A stretch of DNA of 64,000 nucleotides from Serpentinicella sp031432315 (GTDB lineage Bacteria > Bacillota > Clostridia > Peptostreptococcales > Natronincolaceae): the NCBI RefSeq assembly GCF_031432315.1, contig NZ_JAVKGO010000008.1, positions 14,115 to 78,114 on the forward strand, given 5' to 3'. Shown piece after piece: positions 25,457 to 34,652 of this stretch (position 1 is its first letter; every line of letters starts with the position of its first letter). The position numbers and the translations under genes are program-made. The notes under the pieces were generated by a model, which made no database searches, was not told the origin of the DNA, and saw only the letters and a program-made list of their open reading frames with translations.

Positions 25457-26560
25457 TTAGAAATTAATTTTATATCTTCGGATATTAACATTTAAAACTA
25501 GTCCGATGGCAATCATATTTGATAGCATAAAGGTTCCCCCGTAACTTACGAAAGGCAAAGGTTTTCCTGTAACAGGCATTAGACCTATTGTCATGGCAAT
25601 ATTTGCAAAAATATGAAAAGCTAACATAAAGGTTACACCTGTTGCCATATATGCGCCAAAATCATCTTTCGCTTCTCTTGCTACATCAATACACCTGATT
25701 AGCAGTATCATGTAACAAATTAGTAGCAAAAATACGCCTGCAAACCCAAGGATTTGTGCGGTTATTGAAAAAATAAAATCCGTGTGCTTTTCCGGTAAAA
25801 ATCCATACTCGTGAAAATACCGTTCAATATCTGTAACCCAAAGACCAAAGAACTGCCCAGATCCTACAGTAATCTTCGATTGGATAATTTGATAACCCCT
25901 TCCCATTGGATCTAATTCTGGATTTAGGAAAATTAATATTCTATCTTTTTGATAACCTTCAAGTCCAAGCCAAATTAATGGGGCTGATACGATTGCCCCT
26001 AAAGCTGTATATATAATATATTTATATTTTAGACCTGCCACAAAAAACATTCCAAAGGTAAATATTACAAAGGCCATCGTTGTCCCTAAATCCGGTTGCC
26101 TAGCAACAAGGGCCATAGGAATGGCAGCAACCACTAAAATTTTCAGAATCGTTACCGGTTTATTTAAATTTTCTTTATGATCACTTAGCATTTTTGCTAT
26201 ACAAATAATCATACCTATCTTAACAAAATCCGAAGGCTGAAAACCAAATCCGCCAATACGTATCCATCTTCTTGCACCCCACTGCTCATCTCCAGTTCCA
26301 AAAACTAAAACAGCAACTAAAAGTAAATTTGATAGAATATAAATTGGAACGTAAAATTTAGCAAACTGATTATAGTCAATAAATAAAATAACAATGATTG
26401 CGGCAAATCCAATAAGTACCGAAGCAACTTGTGTCCTTATATGACTTTCACTCCAGCCAGTGGCTTGTCCTACCATAAATACGCCAAGAACACAGATAAT
26501 AAGTATTACTGCGACCAAAGTAAAATCCATTTTTTTAATCATTTTATTTTTTATCTGCAT
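25457..26560 (-). CDS. rodA: SEDS-family peptidoglycan polymerase (RodA/FtsW/SpoVE)
   Basis: Ten-helix membrane glycosyltransferase that polymerises lipid II together with a class B PBP. About 367 residues. Family patterns are seen: GARRWIRIGGFGFQPSDFVKIGMI (about 100-125), the extracellular loop around FLPEKHTDFIF, and the C-terminal FVSYGGTFMLSNMIAIGLVLNV. The overall pattern fits RodA best, but a SpoVE role next to spore genes is possible. The ATG at 26560 is used because GAGAGG precedes it; an upstream TTG also has a weak site. No PBP gene adjoins. Confidence 0.88.
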   Translation of the reverse strand: MQIKNKMIKKMDFTLVAVILIICVLGVFMVGQATGWSESHIRTQVASVLIGFAAIIVILFIDYNQFAKFYVPIYILSNLLLVAVLVFGTGDEQWGARRWIRIGGFGFQPSDFVKIGMIICIAKMLSDHKENLNKPVTILKILVVAAIPMALVARQPDLGTTMAFVIFTFGMFFVAGLKYKYIIYTALGAIVSAPLIWLGLEGYQKDRILIFLNPELDPMGRGYQIIQSKITVGSGQFFGLWVTDIERYFHEYGFLPEKHTDFIFSITAQILGFAGVFLLLICYMILLIRCIDVAREAKDDFGAYMATGVTFMLAFHIFANIAMTIGLMPVTGKPLPFVSYGGTFMLSNMIAIGLVLNVNIRRYKINF

Positions 26561-26657
26561 AGTGCGCGTATCCTCTCTAATCAAAAAACTCTCTTATTAC
26601 TAGTTTACTCTAGAAATATACCTTTTGCAACATGAAACAAGATTGTGTAATAAAACA

Positions 26658-26709
26658 AAAATACAACAATAAAAGCGAAGCATTTGCTTCGCTTTTATTG
26701 TTGTATTTT
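26658..26709 (-). terminator. Terminator after the SASP gene
   Basis: Perfect 23-base-pair stem (26658-26680 with 26687-26709, apex GCGAAG CATTTG CTTCGC). It is one of the strongest hairpins in the window. Confidence 0.93.
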
Positions 26710-26727
26710 GAATTTGGACTACTTTAA

Positions 26728-26952
26728 TTATTGTTGACCACTCATGTTTTGTTGAGCTTGTTCTACTAATCTTTTAGTCATGTATCCACCAACATAACCA
26801 TTTTGTCTCGCAGTTAAGTTTCCTTTATCAGTTTGCTCATAGTTAGATAAACCAAGTTCATTTGCAATCTCAGTTTTCATTTGATTTAGAGCTTGACGAG
26901 CAGCTGGAACTACGATTTGATTTCTACCTGAATTATTGTTGTTGTTTGGCAT
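26728..26952 (-). CDS. Alpha/beta-type small acid-soluble spore protein
   Basis: DNA-binding protein that coats and protects spore DNA and is degraded by the GPR protease at germination. 74 residues. It carries the conserved first segment (AARQALNQMKTEIANELGL, with the GPR cleavage region TEIANELG) and the second (LTARQNGYVGGYMTKRLVEQAQ). The N-terminus is Asn-rich (MPNNNNNSG). An upstream open extension is rejected because AAGGAGGG sits directly before this ATG. Single-gene unit with a very strong terminator, as usual for abundant SASPs. Confidence 0.95.
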   Translation of the reverse strand: MPNNNNNSGRNQIVVPAARQALNQMKTEIANELGLSNYEQTDKGNLTARQNGYVGGYMTKRLVEQAQQNMSGQQ

Positions 26953-27071
26953 TATCGTCACCCTCCTTCCATAAGTGTGTTTTGTAGCGCTAGCTACACT
27001 ACTATTATGTGTGGAGGATGTTATTTTAATCATTGTAAATTTATACTAAATTAGTATTTTATGTATATAGC

Positions 27072-27100
27072 AAGAACTGTTAGAAAGTCTAACAGTTCTT
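27072..27100 (-). terminator. Terminator after the 71-residue membrane protein gene
   Basis: Perfect 13-base-pair stem AAGAACTGTTAGA / TCTAACAGTTCTT with a three-base loop. Confidence 0.9.
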
Positions 27101-27109
27101 ATTATTTAA

Positions 27110-27325
27110 CTAAAATCTAAAAAATCCACTTGAACCAAATAAAACTAAGAAAATAATAAAAATAAAGATTAAGTTTTGATCTAAGCCAAAGAACCCAGTT
27201 CCACATCCTGCTCCTCCACCTGAAAAAAACAGAAGAAGAATAATTATTATAATGTATATATTCGATCCTTTACCAAAACCTCCAAAGAAATTGCTTAACA
27301 AATCATTTTTTACTGTTTCACTCAT
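27110..27325 (-). CDS. Small glycine-rich membrane protein, possibly spore-associated
   Basis: 71 residues with two hydrophobic helices (YIIIIILLLFFSGG and LIFIFIIFLVLFGSSGFF) separated by a Gly/Cys loop GGGAGCGTGFFGLDQ. Short Gly-rich two-helix proteins are frequent among clostridial spore or envelope proteins, and it sits beside a SASP gene, but no family is recognised. AAGGGGG precedes the ATG. Single-gene unit. Confidence 0.68.
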   Translation of the reverse strand: MSETVKNDLLSNFFGGFGKGSNIYIIIIILLLFFSGGGAGCGTGFFGLDQNLIFIFIIFLVLFGSSGFFRF

Positions 27326-27425
27326 TTAAATTGCCCCCTTCATTTTTGAATATAATTAAACGCTCTTAATCCATACTATGAAATTCATAAAAAGGTGTGC
27401 AAATCTAAATGAACTTTTTTGAAAT

Positions 27426-28163
27426 TTAAATTTTTCTTTTATTTTGCTCATTATTATATATTGCTGTAACCTGTAGTAACTTGTTAAACCCTTGTATACC
27501 TACTTCTAACTCAAACAAGCTAGGTTCTCTTACTGTAATGTATTGAAGAATATTTAAGGATTCTAAAAATTTATTTTGCATTTTGGATAAATACTTTGTT
27601 ATTTGTAATGCCACAATTAAAAGAAACAAATAAAATATTAAATAATTTATTTTAAGAAAACTAGTCAAAACATAAAGGATCAAAAAAATTGTCACAAGGT
27701 TAGACCCACATTTTTTGTTAAATCTTGATGATTGTTCAACCTCATTTATGTCTATATAGCCTTTTTCACTATAACAGTTAATAATTTTATGTTCTGCCCC
27801 ATGAAATTTAAGAATTTTTAATATACTTTTATGATTTAATACGCTTACAATACCAATCATTATATAAATCCATACTTCATAAGTCCGAAAAGGTTCCATA
27901 AAATTAAATATTAGGTCCAGTATTAGTAAAAAAGTTAGTGCACAAAAAACAACCCTAATTTTTTTATTTATAATTTTCCATTGATAGAAAAAAATTAAAA
28001 TACCATTTAAAAAAGGTATTTTGGAAACTTTTCTTAGCCATCTTGGTGGTAATATCCACTGAATATCATAGTCAACTCTATTATTATAATAAGTAGCTTT
28101 GACTTTAAAAATATTATTAAAAAATGTGATTCCGTCTTTATGTGCATACCCACCAATTTTCAT
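27426..28163 (-). CDS. DUF1385 (YqhQ-like) membrane protein, divergent
   Basis: 245 residues. The DUF1385 core is clear: FHGAEHKIINCYSEKG followed by VEQSSRFNKKCGSNLVTIFLILYVL (about 120-165). The histidines, glutamate and cysteines of the core suggest a metal or redox site. About four membrane helices surround it. The N-terminus is shorter and differs from typical YqhQ, which opens GGQAVIEGVMM; here it reads GGYAHKDGITFF. Probably a second, divergent family member. Function unknown. Confidence 0.78.
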   Translation of the reverse strand: MKIGGYAHKDGITFFNNIFKVKATYYNNRVDYDIQWILPPRWLRKVSKIPFLNGILIFFYQWKIINKKIRVVFCALTFLLILDLIFNFMEPFRTYEVWIYIMIGIVSVLNHKSILKILKFHGAEHKIINCYSEKGYIDINEVEQSSRFNKKCGSNLVTIFLILYVLTSFLKINYLIFYLFLLIVALQITKYLSKMQNKFLESLNILQYITVREPSLFELEVGIQGFNKLLQVTAIYNNEQNKRKI

Positions 28164-28308
28164 CTGCTCACATCCTTATCCTATAAGATTATAACCTTTT
28201 TTAAAATTTAAATACATATTAATTTATTTTTTTGATTTATATCACGGCTAAATATATAAAATACGTCTATAATAAAACTAAATTAAAATATGTTAAGGAG
28301 GATGAATA

Positions 28309-28875
28309 ATGAAAGCAACAGAAGTTCTTGTATCAGAACATAAAAATATTTTACGTATATTAACAGTAGTAAAAAAACTTTGTATAGAGGTATATAATAC
28401 AAAAAAGGTGCATTATGAAGGTTTTTTTGATGCTATTGATTTTATTCGAAACTATGCAGATAAATTTCACCACGGGAAAGAAGAAGATATTTTATTTGAT
28501 AAAATGTCAGCAGAATTAGGCGTAGAAATAAAAAACGGCCCAATATATGGTATGCTGGCAGAACACGATTTAGGAAGATTGTTTATTAAAAACCTAGAAG
28601 ATGCACTGTTACGATCTAAGGAAGGTCATGATAACGCAGAAATCGATATCATCGCCAATGCTACTTGCTATACTGACCTACTTCACCGTCACATAGATAA
28701 GGAAGATACCGCTATTTTTACTTTTGCAGAAAGAAGTTTTGATCAAAAAACGAAAGAAATAGTTGATGAAGCATTTGAAGCTAGTAAAATCCGTCTTAAT
28801 AGCGATGAAACAGAGGCAAAATACGTTGCACTACTGGAAAAGTTAGAGCAATATACACAAGACATAAAGTTCTAA
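28309..28875 (+). CDS. Hemerythrin HHE domain protein
   Basis: 188 residues, four-helix bundle with the non-haem di-iron ligands in HHE order: SEHKNILRIL (about 8), FHHGKEEDILF (about 53-63), AEHDLGR (about 84-90) and LLHRHIDKEDTAIF (about 123-136). Proteins of this class bind oxygen, nitric oxide or iron. In anaerobes they are linked to oxygen or NO sensing and iron-sulfur repair. AAGGAGG precedes the ATG. Divergently transcribed from the DUF1385 gene across about 145 bp. Confidence 0.88.
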   Translation: MKATEVLVSEHKNILRILTVVKKLCIEVYNTKKVHYEGFFDAIDFIRNYADKFHHGKEEDILFDKMSAELGVEIKNGPIYGMLAEHDLGRLFIKNLEDALLRSKEGHDNAEIDIIANATCYTDLLHRHIDKEDTAIFTFAERSFDQKTKEIVDEAFEASKIRLNSDETEAKYVALLEKLEQYTQDIKF

Positions 28876-28932
28876 TATTAATTTAGATAAAAACATTAAT
28901 ATTAAAATATAGAATTGACAAAGCGTATATAT

Positions 28933-28994
28933 AAAGAACACATTTATTCAGCGTCATGAGAAACCGTCCAGACGCTGGTTAAATGTGTTCTTTT
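28933..28994 (+). terminator. Terminator after the hemerythrin gene
   Basis: Outer stem AAAGAACACATTT / AAATGTGTTCTTT and inner stem CAGCGTC / GACGCTG, followed by TTTTTC. It can also serve the convergent minus-strand operon. Confidence 0.85.
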
Positions 28995-29028
28995 TCATTT
29001 TACAAATTATATGTAATCTTAAATGTGA

Positions 29029-29991
29029 CTATAGACTGTTAGTAAACTTTCCACAACGATCTCCCCACATGGCAGCTACTTTACTATCCAGTTCTACTTT
29101 TATTACTTCACAGTGATTTGAACAGTCTGCACAATCAAAGGTAGAAGGTATAAAATCTAAATCAGCTGCTTCAAACCCTCTAAAATTGGTCTTTTCTCCA
29201 GTAGACTTTATATGTTCTTTTGCTAAAATTGAAGCACCTAGGGCGCCCATAATGTTAAAATGCTTTGGTATAATAACTTCTTGATTAATTTCTTTCTCAA
29301 AAGCACTTCGAATACCCACATTAGCAGCAACGCCCCCTTGAAAAACAAAAGGAGGTTCTAGTTTTTTACCCCGACCTAAATTATTAATATAATTTCTTAC
29401 TAGTGCATCACATAGTCCTTGAATGATTTCCGCCTTAGAATACCCAAATTGTTGTTTTGCAATCATATCTGATTCAGCAAAAACTGTACACCTACCTGCT
29501 ATTCGTACATCTCTTTTGGATGTTAAAGCTAGGTCGCCGAACTCCTCAATAGGAATACCTAATCGCTCAGATTGATGATCCAAAAATGAGCCCGTTCCAG
29601 CAGCACAGACTGTATTCATTGCAAAATCAGTCACCATCTGATCTTCTATTACAATTATTTTTGAATCTTGTCCTCCAATTTCAAAAATAGTCCTAACATT
29701 TGGAACTTCATGTATGGTTGCTGTGGCATGGGCTGTTATCTCATTTTTTACAACATCTGCCCCTACCATTACGCCAATTAACTGTCTTCCACTACCAGTC
29801 GTTCCCACACCTTTAACAGTCACTTCATTCCCCACAGTGTTAGCTAATTCTTTTAATCCTTTTTTTACAGAATCTAATGGCTGTCCATTTGTTCTTATGT
29901 ATTTACTAAATAAAACTTCTCCATCTTCTTTTGTAGCTACTATGTTTGTACTAACGGATCCTACATCAATTCCTAAATAAACTTCTTGCAT
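29029..29991 (-). CDS. BadF/HgdC-type 2-hydroxyacyl-CoA dehydratase activator ATPase
   Basis: ASKHA-fold ATPase that carries a 4Fe-4S cluster and transfers an electron to a radical dehydratase or reductase. About 320 residues with GIDVGSVSTN, VGTTGSGR, IGGQDSKII and CAAGTGSFLDHQSERLG. The last holds a cluster cysteine; another is in the GRCTVFAESDM motif. The ATG at 29991 is preferred over one three codons upstream that abuts AAGGGG. It is the last gene of a three-gene operon with the two putative catalytic or partner subunits. Confidence 0.9.
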   Translation of the reverse strand: MQEVYLGIDVGSVSTNIVATKEDGEVLFSKYIRTNGQPLDSVKKGLKELANTVGNEVTVKGVGTTGSGRQLIGVMVGADVVKNEITAHATATIHEVPNVRTIFEIGGQDSKIIVIEDQMVTDFAMNTVCAAGTGSFLDHQSERLGIPIEEFGDLALTSKRDVRIAGRCTVFAESDMIAKQQFGYSKAEIIQGLCDALVRNYINNLGRGKKLEPPFVFQGGVAANVGIRSAFEKEINQEVIIPKHFNIMGALGASILAKEHIKSTGEKTNFRGFEAADLDFIPSTFDCADCSNHCEVIKVELDSKVAAMWGDRCGKFTNSL

Positions 29992-30004
29992 CCTGGCCAT
30001 CCCC

Positions 30005-31099
30005 TTATGATATTTTTTTAGCTTGTTTTCCTTTTACTAGATCTAAAAAGGCTTCTATTCTTGTAAGGGTATTTGCAACACCCATTTGTTCATCAATTGA
30101 TAGGGTAAGAACTGGAATTCCTAACTCTTCTGTAACTTTAGGCACAATACTTTGGGATACTAATTCAGGTAAACACCCAAAAGGCATTAGATGTATAACA
30201 CCATCAAAACCACGATCACTAAAGTCAACAATTTGCCCCATTGTTAATTTCGCATGGCCACCAATCTCAATTGGGATATATTTTTCACCTTTTTCTAATA
30301 TTTGTTTTTCATGTGTCCCTTTTCTAAGAAACTTAGGCAAGGCATTGTAGCTGATCCAATTAGATAAATACTGTGACCTTTCTACCTCAGCTCCAAGGTT
30401 ACCTAAAAGCTCTTCCATTTTCATATTTATGGATGGCTCCATTACAACATAAATCTCTCCAACGATTCCTATCCTTATTTTTCTATCTGATTCTACATCG
30501 GTTTGCTTTATATTTGAGAGTAATTCTTGGCCTTTATGAAAAGCCTCTTTTATTTCTTTTTTAGTATTGGCTTTGTCAAATAGCAATTGAATTTGCTCCC
30601 AAGTTTTTGTTGTTTCGCCTTTTTTTACTTCATATGCTCGAATTCTTTCAACTTCTTTTTCAAGGATATCTAATTTTTTAATCATATCATACACTAGAAG
30701 CAACGATTTTCCTACGGTAAACCATGACTTTTTATTTTTTATTTTCAATACATTATTAATAAAACTTTTATAGTCTCTAAATAATGAGTTAAACACAATA
30801 AATTCTACATTGTGCCCCTCTTGTTTTAAAATTCTGCTATGTACTTGCTCATAAAAACCTGCTCTACAGGGTCCATGTCCACCTGAAGTGATCATAACTT
30901 CCGCACCTTTTTCAATTGCTTGCATATAGCTTCCCATAATAACTTTTAACGGAAAACAAGCAAACTCTGGACTATATTTCACCCCTAAATTAATTGTATG
31001 TTGACTTGGTTTTGGCGGCATAATTACTTCGTGGCCTAAAAGTTCTAGCAACTTTTTATATACAACCGTCGTTCCCATATATGGAAAAGATACCTTCAT
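30005..31099 (-). CDS. 2-hydroxyacyl-CoA dehydratase-like subunit (acyl-CoA dehydratase activase family)
   Basis: 364 residues related to the large multi-domain activase/dehydratase proteins of Firmicutes. Cysteines that could bind a cluster occur in EFACFPLKVIMG, HGPCRAGFYEQ and MPFGCLPELVSQ. The last pattern is characteristic of the HgdB-like fold. Starts 3 bp after the previous gene ends, with GAGGTGC before the ATG, and is 13 bp from the activator. Substrate unknown: the trio lacks adjacent fermentation genes. Confidence 0.8.
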   Translation of the reverse strand: MKVSFPYMGTTVVYKKLLELLGHEVIMPPKPSQHTINLGVKYSPEFACFPLKVIMGSYMQAIEKGAEVMITSGGHGPCRAGFYEQVHSRILKQEGHNVEFIVFNSLFRDYKSFINNVLKIKNKKSWFTVGKSLLLVYDMIKKLDILEKEVERIRAYEVKKGETTKTWEQIQLLFDKANTKKEIKEAFHKGQELLSNIKQTDVESDRKIRIGIVGEIYVVMEPSINMKMEELLGNLGAEVERSQYLSNWISYNALPKFLRKGTHEKQILEKGEKYIPIEIGGHAKLTMGQIVDFSDRGFDGVIHLMPFGCLPELVSQSIVPKVTEELGIPVLTLSIDEQMGVANTLTRIEAFLDLVKGKQAKKIS

Positions 31100-31102
31100 T
31101 GT

Positions 31103-32107
31103 TTAGGCACCTCGCTTTACTTTCATTTTTTTTCTTTTAATCATATCTACAAATGCTTCTATTCGCGTTTGTAAATGGTTTTCTCCTGTATGTTCATCTA
31201 CCCTTACTGTCATAAAAGGTTTGTTGTATTCTTCTGAGTCCACTTCTAATAGTTTACCCAGCATCGAATCTGGTCCACATCCAAAAGCTGTTACGTGTAC
31301 AAGCCCATCGACCTGATCATCTTGATAAAAGTGATATCCTGCAGCTAAAAGCTTATCGCTAAATGTCCAAAACATTGTCTTAGGCATATTTTTTAAAGAT
31401 GCCTTTAGCAAATCCTCTGGAAGCATTTCAAAAGTTCTTACTTTTACACCCATTTCTTTAAGTCGATTATATATATCCATACTAATAAAAGTATCATAAA
31501 TATTATAAACATAACCAACTAATCCAATTGTTACTTCCATATTTTCTTTAGGTTCATGATTGTATTCTTCCTCTGTACAATTACCTAAGGCAATATCAGC
31601 AGCTTCTAAGGCAGAATATCCCTTTCTAGAGTATTCTCTAAATTTAAACCAGACTTTTTCTGCTTTTTCTAATGCACTTTGATTAAGCTTACTGGATATA
31701 TTAAATTTTTCTTCAAAGATCTTATAGTTCTTACTCGGTACTGCTATATTGTCACTGTGTGATTGAATTGTGGGTGAAATAAGCTTCTCTTCAATATTTT
31801 TAAAAGAGTGGCGTAGCATATCTGGTAACCCCATAAACTTTGGGCAAAAAAATTGACCTTTCTCTATAGATACAAAACGCGGAGCAAAAATGTAATCTAC
31901 ATCTTGTTCTAAAAGTGTAAGGACATGCCCAATATATACTTTTATGGGTACACATATTTCTGGAACCGACCCTTTTACACCTTTATCAATTATTCCTTTT
32001 GTTGTCATTGGCGTTGTCACTACTTCAAATCCTATTTCCTCGAAGTAAGTTTTCCAAAATGGATAGTAATAAGCATACAGCAAACTCTGTGGTATACCAA
32101 TTTTCAT
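31103..32107 (-). CDS. DUF2229-type acyl-CoA dehydratase component
   Basis: 334 residues opening MKIGIPQSLLYAYYYPFWKTYFEEIGFEV, typical of DUF2229. Cysteines in GSVPEICVPIKVYIGH, QFFCPKFMGLPDM and AFGCGPDSMLG parallel those of the partner subunit. In many Firmicutes this domain, the HgdB-like subunit and the HgdC ATPase are fused in one protein of over 1000 residues; here they are three genes. The ATG at 32107 is preferred by spacing to AAGGGGG. First gene of the operon, preceded by a 32-bp palindrome at 32135-32166. Confidence 0.8.
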   Translation of the reverse strand: MKIGIPQSLLYAYYYPFWKTYFEEIGFEVVTTPMTTKGIIDKGVKGSVPEICVPIKVYIGHVLTLLEQDVDYIFAPRFVSIEKGQFFCPKFMGLPDMLRHSFKNIEEKLISPTIQSHSDNIAVPSKNYKIFEEKFNISSKLNQSALEKAEKVWFKFREYSRKGYSALEAADIALGNCTEEEYNHEPKENMEVTIGLVGYVYNIYDTFISMDIYNRLKEMGVKVRTFEMLPEDLLKASLKNMPKTMFWTFSDKLLAAGYHFYQDDQVDGLVHVTAFGCGPDSMLGKLLEVDSEEYNKPFMTVRVDEHTGENHLQTRIEAFVDMIKRKKMKVKRGA

Positions 32108-32134
32108 CTTCATCCCCCTTACTATAAAGTTAGT

Positions 32135-32166
32135 ATTTTATTCGAGTATTCATACTCGAATAAAAT
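32135..32166. promoter_or_regulatory. Perfect 15-bp inverted repeat before the dehydratase-like operon
   Basis: ATTTTATTCGAGTAT, two bases, ATACTCGAATAAAAT. It lies 28 bp upstream of the DUF2229 gene and 137 bp after capA-like coding ends. The two-base spacer and placement near the start suggest an operator for a dimeric repressor. A terminator for the upstream unit is the alternative, since the outer bases are A/T-rich. Confidence 0.55.
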
Positions 32167-32303
32167 CTAACCTAAAAGCACTATATGTTGTCACCACATT
32201 AAAATATTCCATAAAAAAGTTTTAAGAACTCATAATTTGGAAATCCTGCTAAGGTAATTTCTCCAAATTAATACATTTTTCCTTCTACATCTATAACATT
32301 TTA

Positions 32304-33584
32304 TTAATTTCTTTTAAATACGGGTTTAGTCCTCAATAATTCATCTTCAAGGTCAACTAACCCTTTTGTATTCTCTTTAGAGTTTAAAATTCTTGATGCT
32401 ATTTCATCAGAAAGCTCATAGCTTTGTTTGTTTTCAATATAATCAAGAACAGGTATGACCTCATAAACAAACCTTCCATTTTCTGTGTACCTATAAACCC
32501 AGGTTGGCATATACTTCACATTGTTAATGGAGATGGTATCTTCTTCAAAATCTTTCTTTAATTCCACTGTTACCATCAGTCCATCTTCCGTATAACGATT
32601 ATTTAAGGTTTCATGTCGCTGGTTTGATATAAAATTCCCCATTGAATAAACTACTACGGTTTGATGATCATTAACTTCGTTTTTGATTAATTCTATTGGT
32701 TGTACTACGTGAGGATGACTTCCAAAAATAATATCTACGCCAAACTCAGATAATTTCTGAGCAATCATCTTTTGAAACTGATTAGGCTGTCTTTGATACT
32801 CGTCACCCCAATGCATAAAAAACACAATGGCTTCTGCGCCGGCTTCTCTTAGATGATTAACCCGATTCTCCATTTCCTCATAGCTTTGTTCCATATATTC
32901 ATATGAAAAAGTGTCGATTAAATCCTCATAGTCTTTTGGTATAGGGATCCCATTTAAGGTTTTTGTCTCCCCTTGCCTTTTTGTTTCATAGGTATAAGCA
33001 GTAAATCCTACTTTTACCCCATTTACGTCTTTAATCATGTAACTTTCTTCATCTACACTTTTTCTAGTGCCAATTACCCCAAGATCACGATCTCTTAGCA
33101 CGTCTATCGTTCTATTCGCACCAGTTATGCCAGTATCAATGGTATGGTTATTAGCAGTAGCAATAATATCAAACCCTGCATCTGCTAGTCCGTCAGCCAA
33201 AGCATCCGGGGCATTAAATAAAGGAAAACCTGAATATCCTCTCTCTGCACCACCAAAAGTTGTTTCTAAATTAGCTAAGGCTATATCAGCATCCGTAATA
33301 TAAGGCTTCATATGTTTAAAATTATTTGTAAAATCATAATCATCTATATCATTTCTGTATTGTGCATTTATTTGGGACATGTGGGCCATTACATCCCCTA
33401 CGGCTGAGATTGTAATATAGACTGGTTCTGGTGTGCTTTCTTCTTGTTCATCAACTACTGTGGTAGGCTCTGTTTCTTTAAATGTTTCTTCATCATCTTT
33501 CATTGTAAAGGAACAAGCGGTCAGAAGAAAAAACACAAATAGACTGATAGTAACCAATTTGATATGTTTCGATTTTAATAACAA
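32304..33584 (-). CDS. CapA-family metallophosphatase-like lipoprotein
   Basis: 426 residues. Lipobox LTAC (cysteine about 24) after a signal peptide. The CapA/PgsA domain (about 55-340) shows ISAVGDVMAH, NLETTFGG, ATANNHTIDTG and the distal metal motif FMHWGDEYQRQP...GSHPHVVQPIE, all of a calcineurin-like phosphoesterase. CapA proteins act in poly-gamma-glutamate synthesis or anchoring, but no capB or capC is near, so the role may differ. TTG start with GAGGAG seven bases upstream. Follows the TerB-like gene by 18 bp, likely one unit. Confidence 0.86.
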   Translation of the reverse strand: MLLKSKHIKLVTISLFVFFLLTACSFTMKDDEETFKETEPTTVVDEQEESTPEPVYITISAVGDVMAHMSQINAQYRNDIDDYDFTNNFKHMKPYITDADIALANLETTFGGAERGYSGFPLFNAPDALADGLADAGFDIIATANNHTIDTGITGANRTIDVLRDRDLGVIGTRKSVDEESYMIKDVNGVKVGFTAYTYETKRQGETKTLNGIPIPKDYEDLIDTFSYEYMEQSYEEMENRVNHLREAGAEAIVFFMHWGDEYQRQPNQFQKMIAQKLSEFGVDIIFGSHPHVVQPIELIKNEVNDHQTVVVYSMGNFISNQRHETLNNRYTEDGLMVTVELKKDFEEDTISINNVKYMPTWVYRYTENGRFVYEVIPVLDYIENKQSYELSDEIASRILNSKENTKGLVDLEDELLRTKPVFKRN

Positions 33585-33602
33585 ACTAACACTCCTCTAG
33601 TT

Positions 33603-34493
33603 CTATAATAATTTTGGTTTGGATGTTTTCAATTGCGCAACAGCTTTTCTAATCAGTATAATTTTTTCTTCAACTCCGGGATTTTCATCGCTTTGTAACA
33701 TAGATGGATCAGTCAAAGTCTTAATATCCTGTTCCAAGTAATTAATCGCTCGATTTTGCAGTTCTAATGCTTTGTTCGAAGTTAACTTCTTTAGATGTTC
33801 AGCTTTTCTCTTTCTAGCTTCAATTAATGTTTTTGTTACACTATAGCTGGCAGCACCTAAAGCCATTGGTATTAAAAATTTCTTCATCTTTTTTGAACGT
33901 CCCCTACGTTTATTATACATGATTTCACTAAGAGATAAAAATGTCGATTTTTTATATTTTTTATTAAATTTGCTATTTACAACTAACTTATGACAAAAAT
34001 AAGGTGCTGTTAATGCTGCTACTTTTATACCTTCTTTTTTCACAACCTCTGATAATGCTTCTTTCTCCGCCACCATTTCAGGAAAGCTTTGATCATTTTC
34101 TATCTCATCTTTAAAGTAAACTACATATTCTTCAGGTACATTTAAATTTTTTCTTACGCTATGAAATACAGCTTCCTCTTCATATGATGGGTCATCGCTT
34201 ACATTCATTATAATAAGCATATCTTTCATTAAAGAAAATCTCACAATATTTATTTCTTGATCGGATAATCCTTCTACTACTTCTCTACATAATGCTTCTA
34301 AATCTTTTGGATTGTTTGCATGTAAAGGGAATAGGCTGTACCTATCAGAAATGTTTAATTTTATATTGGCTAATAACCTATAGAAGTTTATTAATTTTGA
34401 CTGCTCAATTGAACCTTTAACAGATAATGTGATAGATAAAATCTTGGCATATGCTTTTTTTATTTCTAAAGGCATTTGATCTAAATCTTTCAT
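33603..34493 (-). CDS. Protein with TerB-like N-terminal region
   Basis: About 296 residues, not confidently assigned. Residues about 75-140 (INIVRFSLMKDMLIIMNVSDDPSYEEEAVFHSVRKNLNV) resemble TerB-like all-helical domains with conserved acidic residues. A hydrophobic or amphipathic segment lies near 210 (MKKFLIPMALGAASYSVTKTLIEA). The C-terminal part is a basic helical tail. AGGAGGAAT precedes the ATG; the longer open frame starts six codons upstream without support. Upstream partner of the CapA-like gene. Confidence 0.6.
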   Translation of the reverse strand: MKDLDQMPLEIKKAYAKILSITLSVKGSIEQSKLINFYRLLANIKLNISDRYSLFPLHANNPKDLEALCREVVEGLSDQEINIVRFSLMKDMLIIMNVSDDPSYEEEAVFHSVRKNLNVPEEYVVYFKDEIENDQSFPEMVAEKEALSEVVKKEGIKVAALTAPYFCHKLVVNSKFNKKYKKSTFLSLSEIMYNKRRGRSKKMKKFLIPMALGAASYSVTKTLIEARKRKAEHLKKLTSNKALELQNRAINYLEQDIKTLTDPSMLQSDENPGVEEKIILIRKAVAQLKTSKPKLL

Positions 34494-34621
34494 TTTATTC
34501 CTCCTAAGCACAGTAAATTTTTATACGCTTTGTATTACTAGATATTATGGTATTCTTCAGCAACTTTTAAAATCCTTTATTTTAAATTTAAGACTAGTAT
34601 ACACATACGCCTTCTCATTAC

Positions 34622-34652
34622 AAAACTAGAAGGGAAAATCCCTTCTAGTTTT
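34622..34652 (-). terminator. Terminator after asnA
   Basis: Perfect 14-base-pair stem AAAACTAGAAGGGA / TCCCTTCTAGTTTT with a three-base loop. It overlaps the asnA stop codon. Confidence 0.88.
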
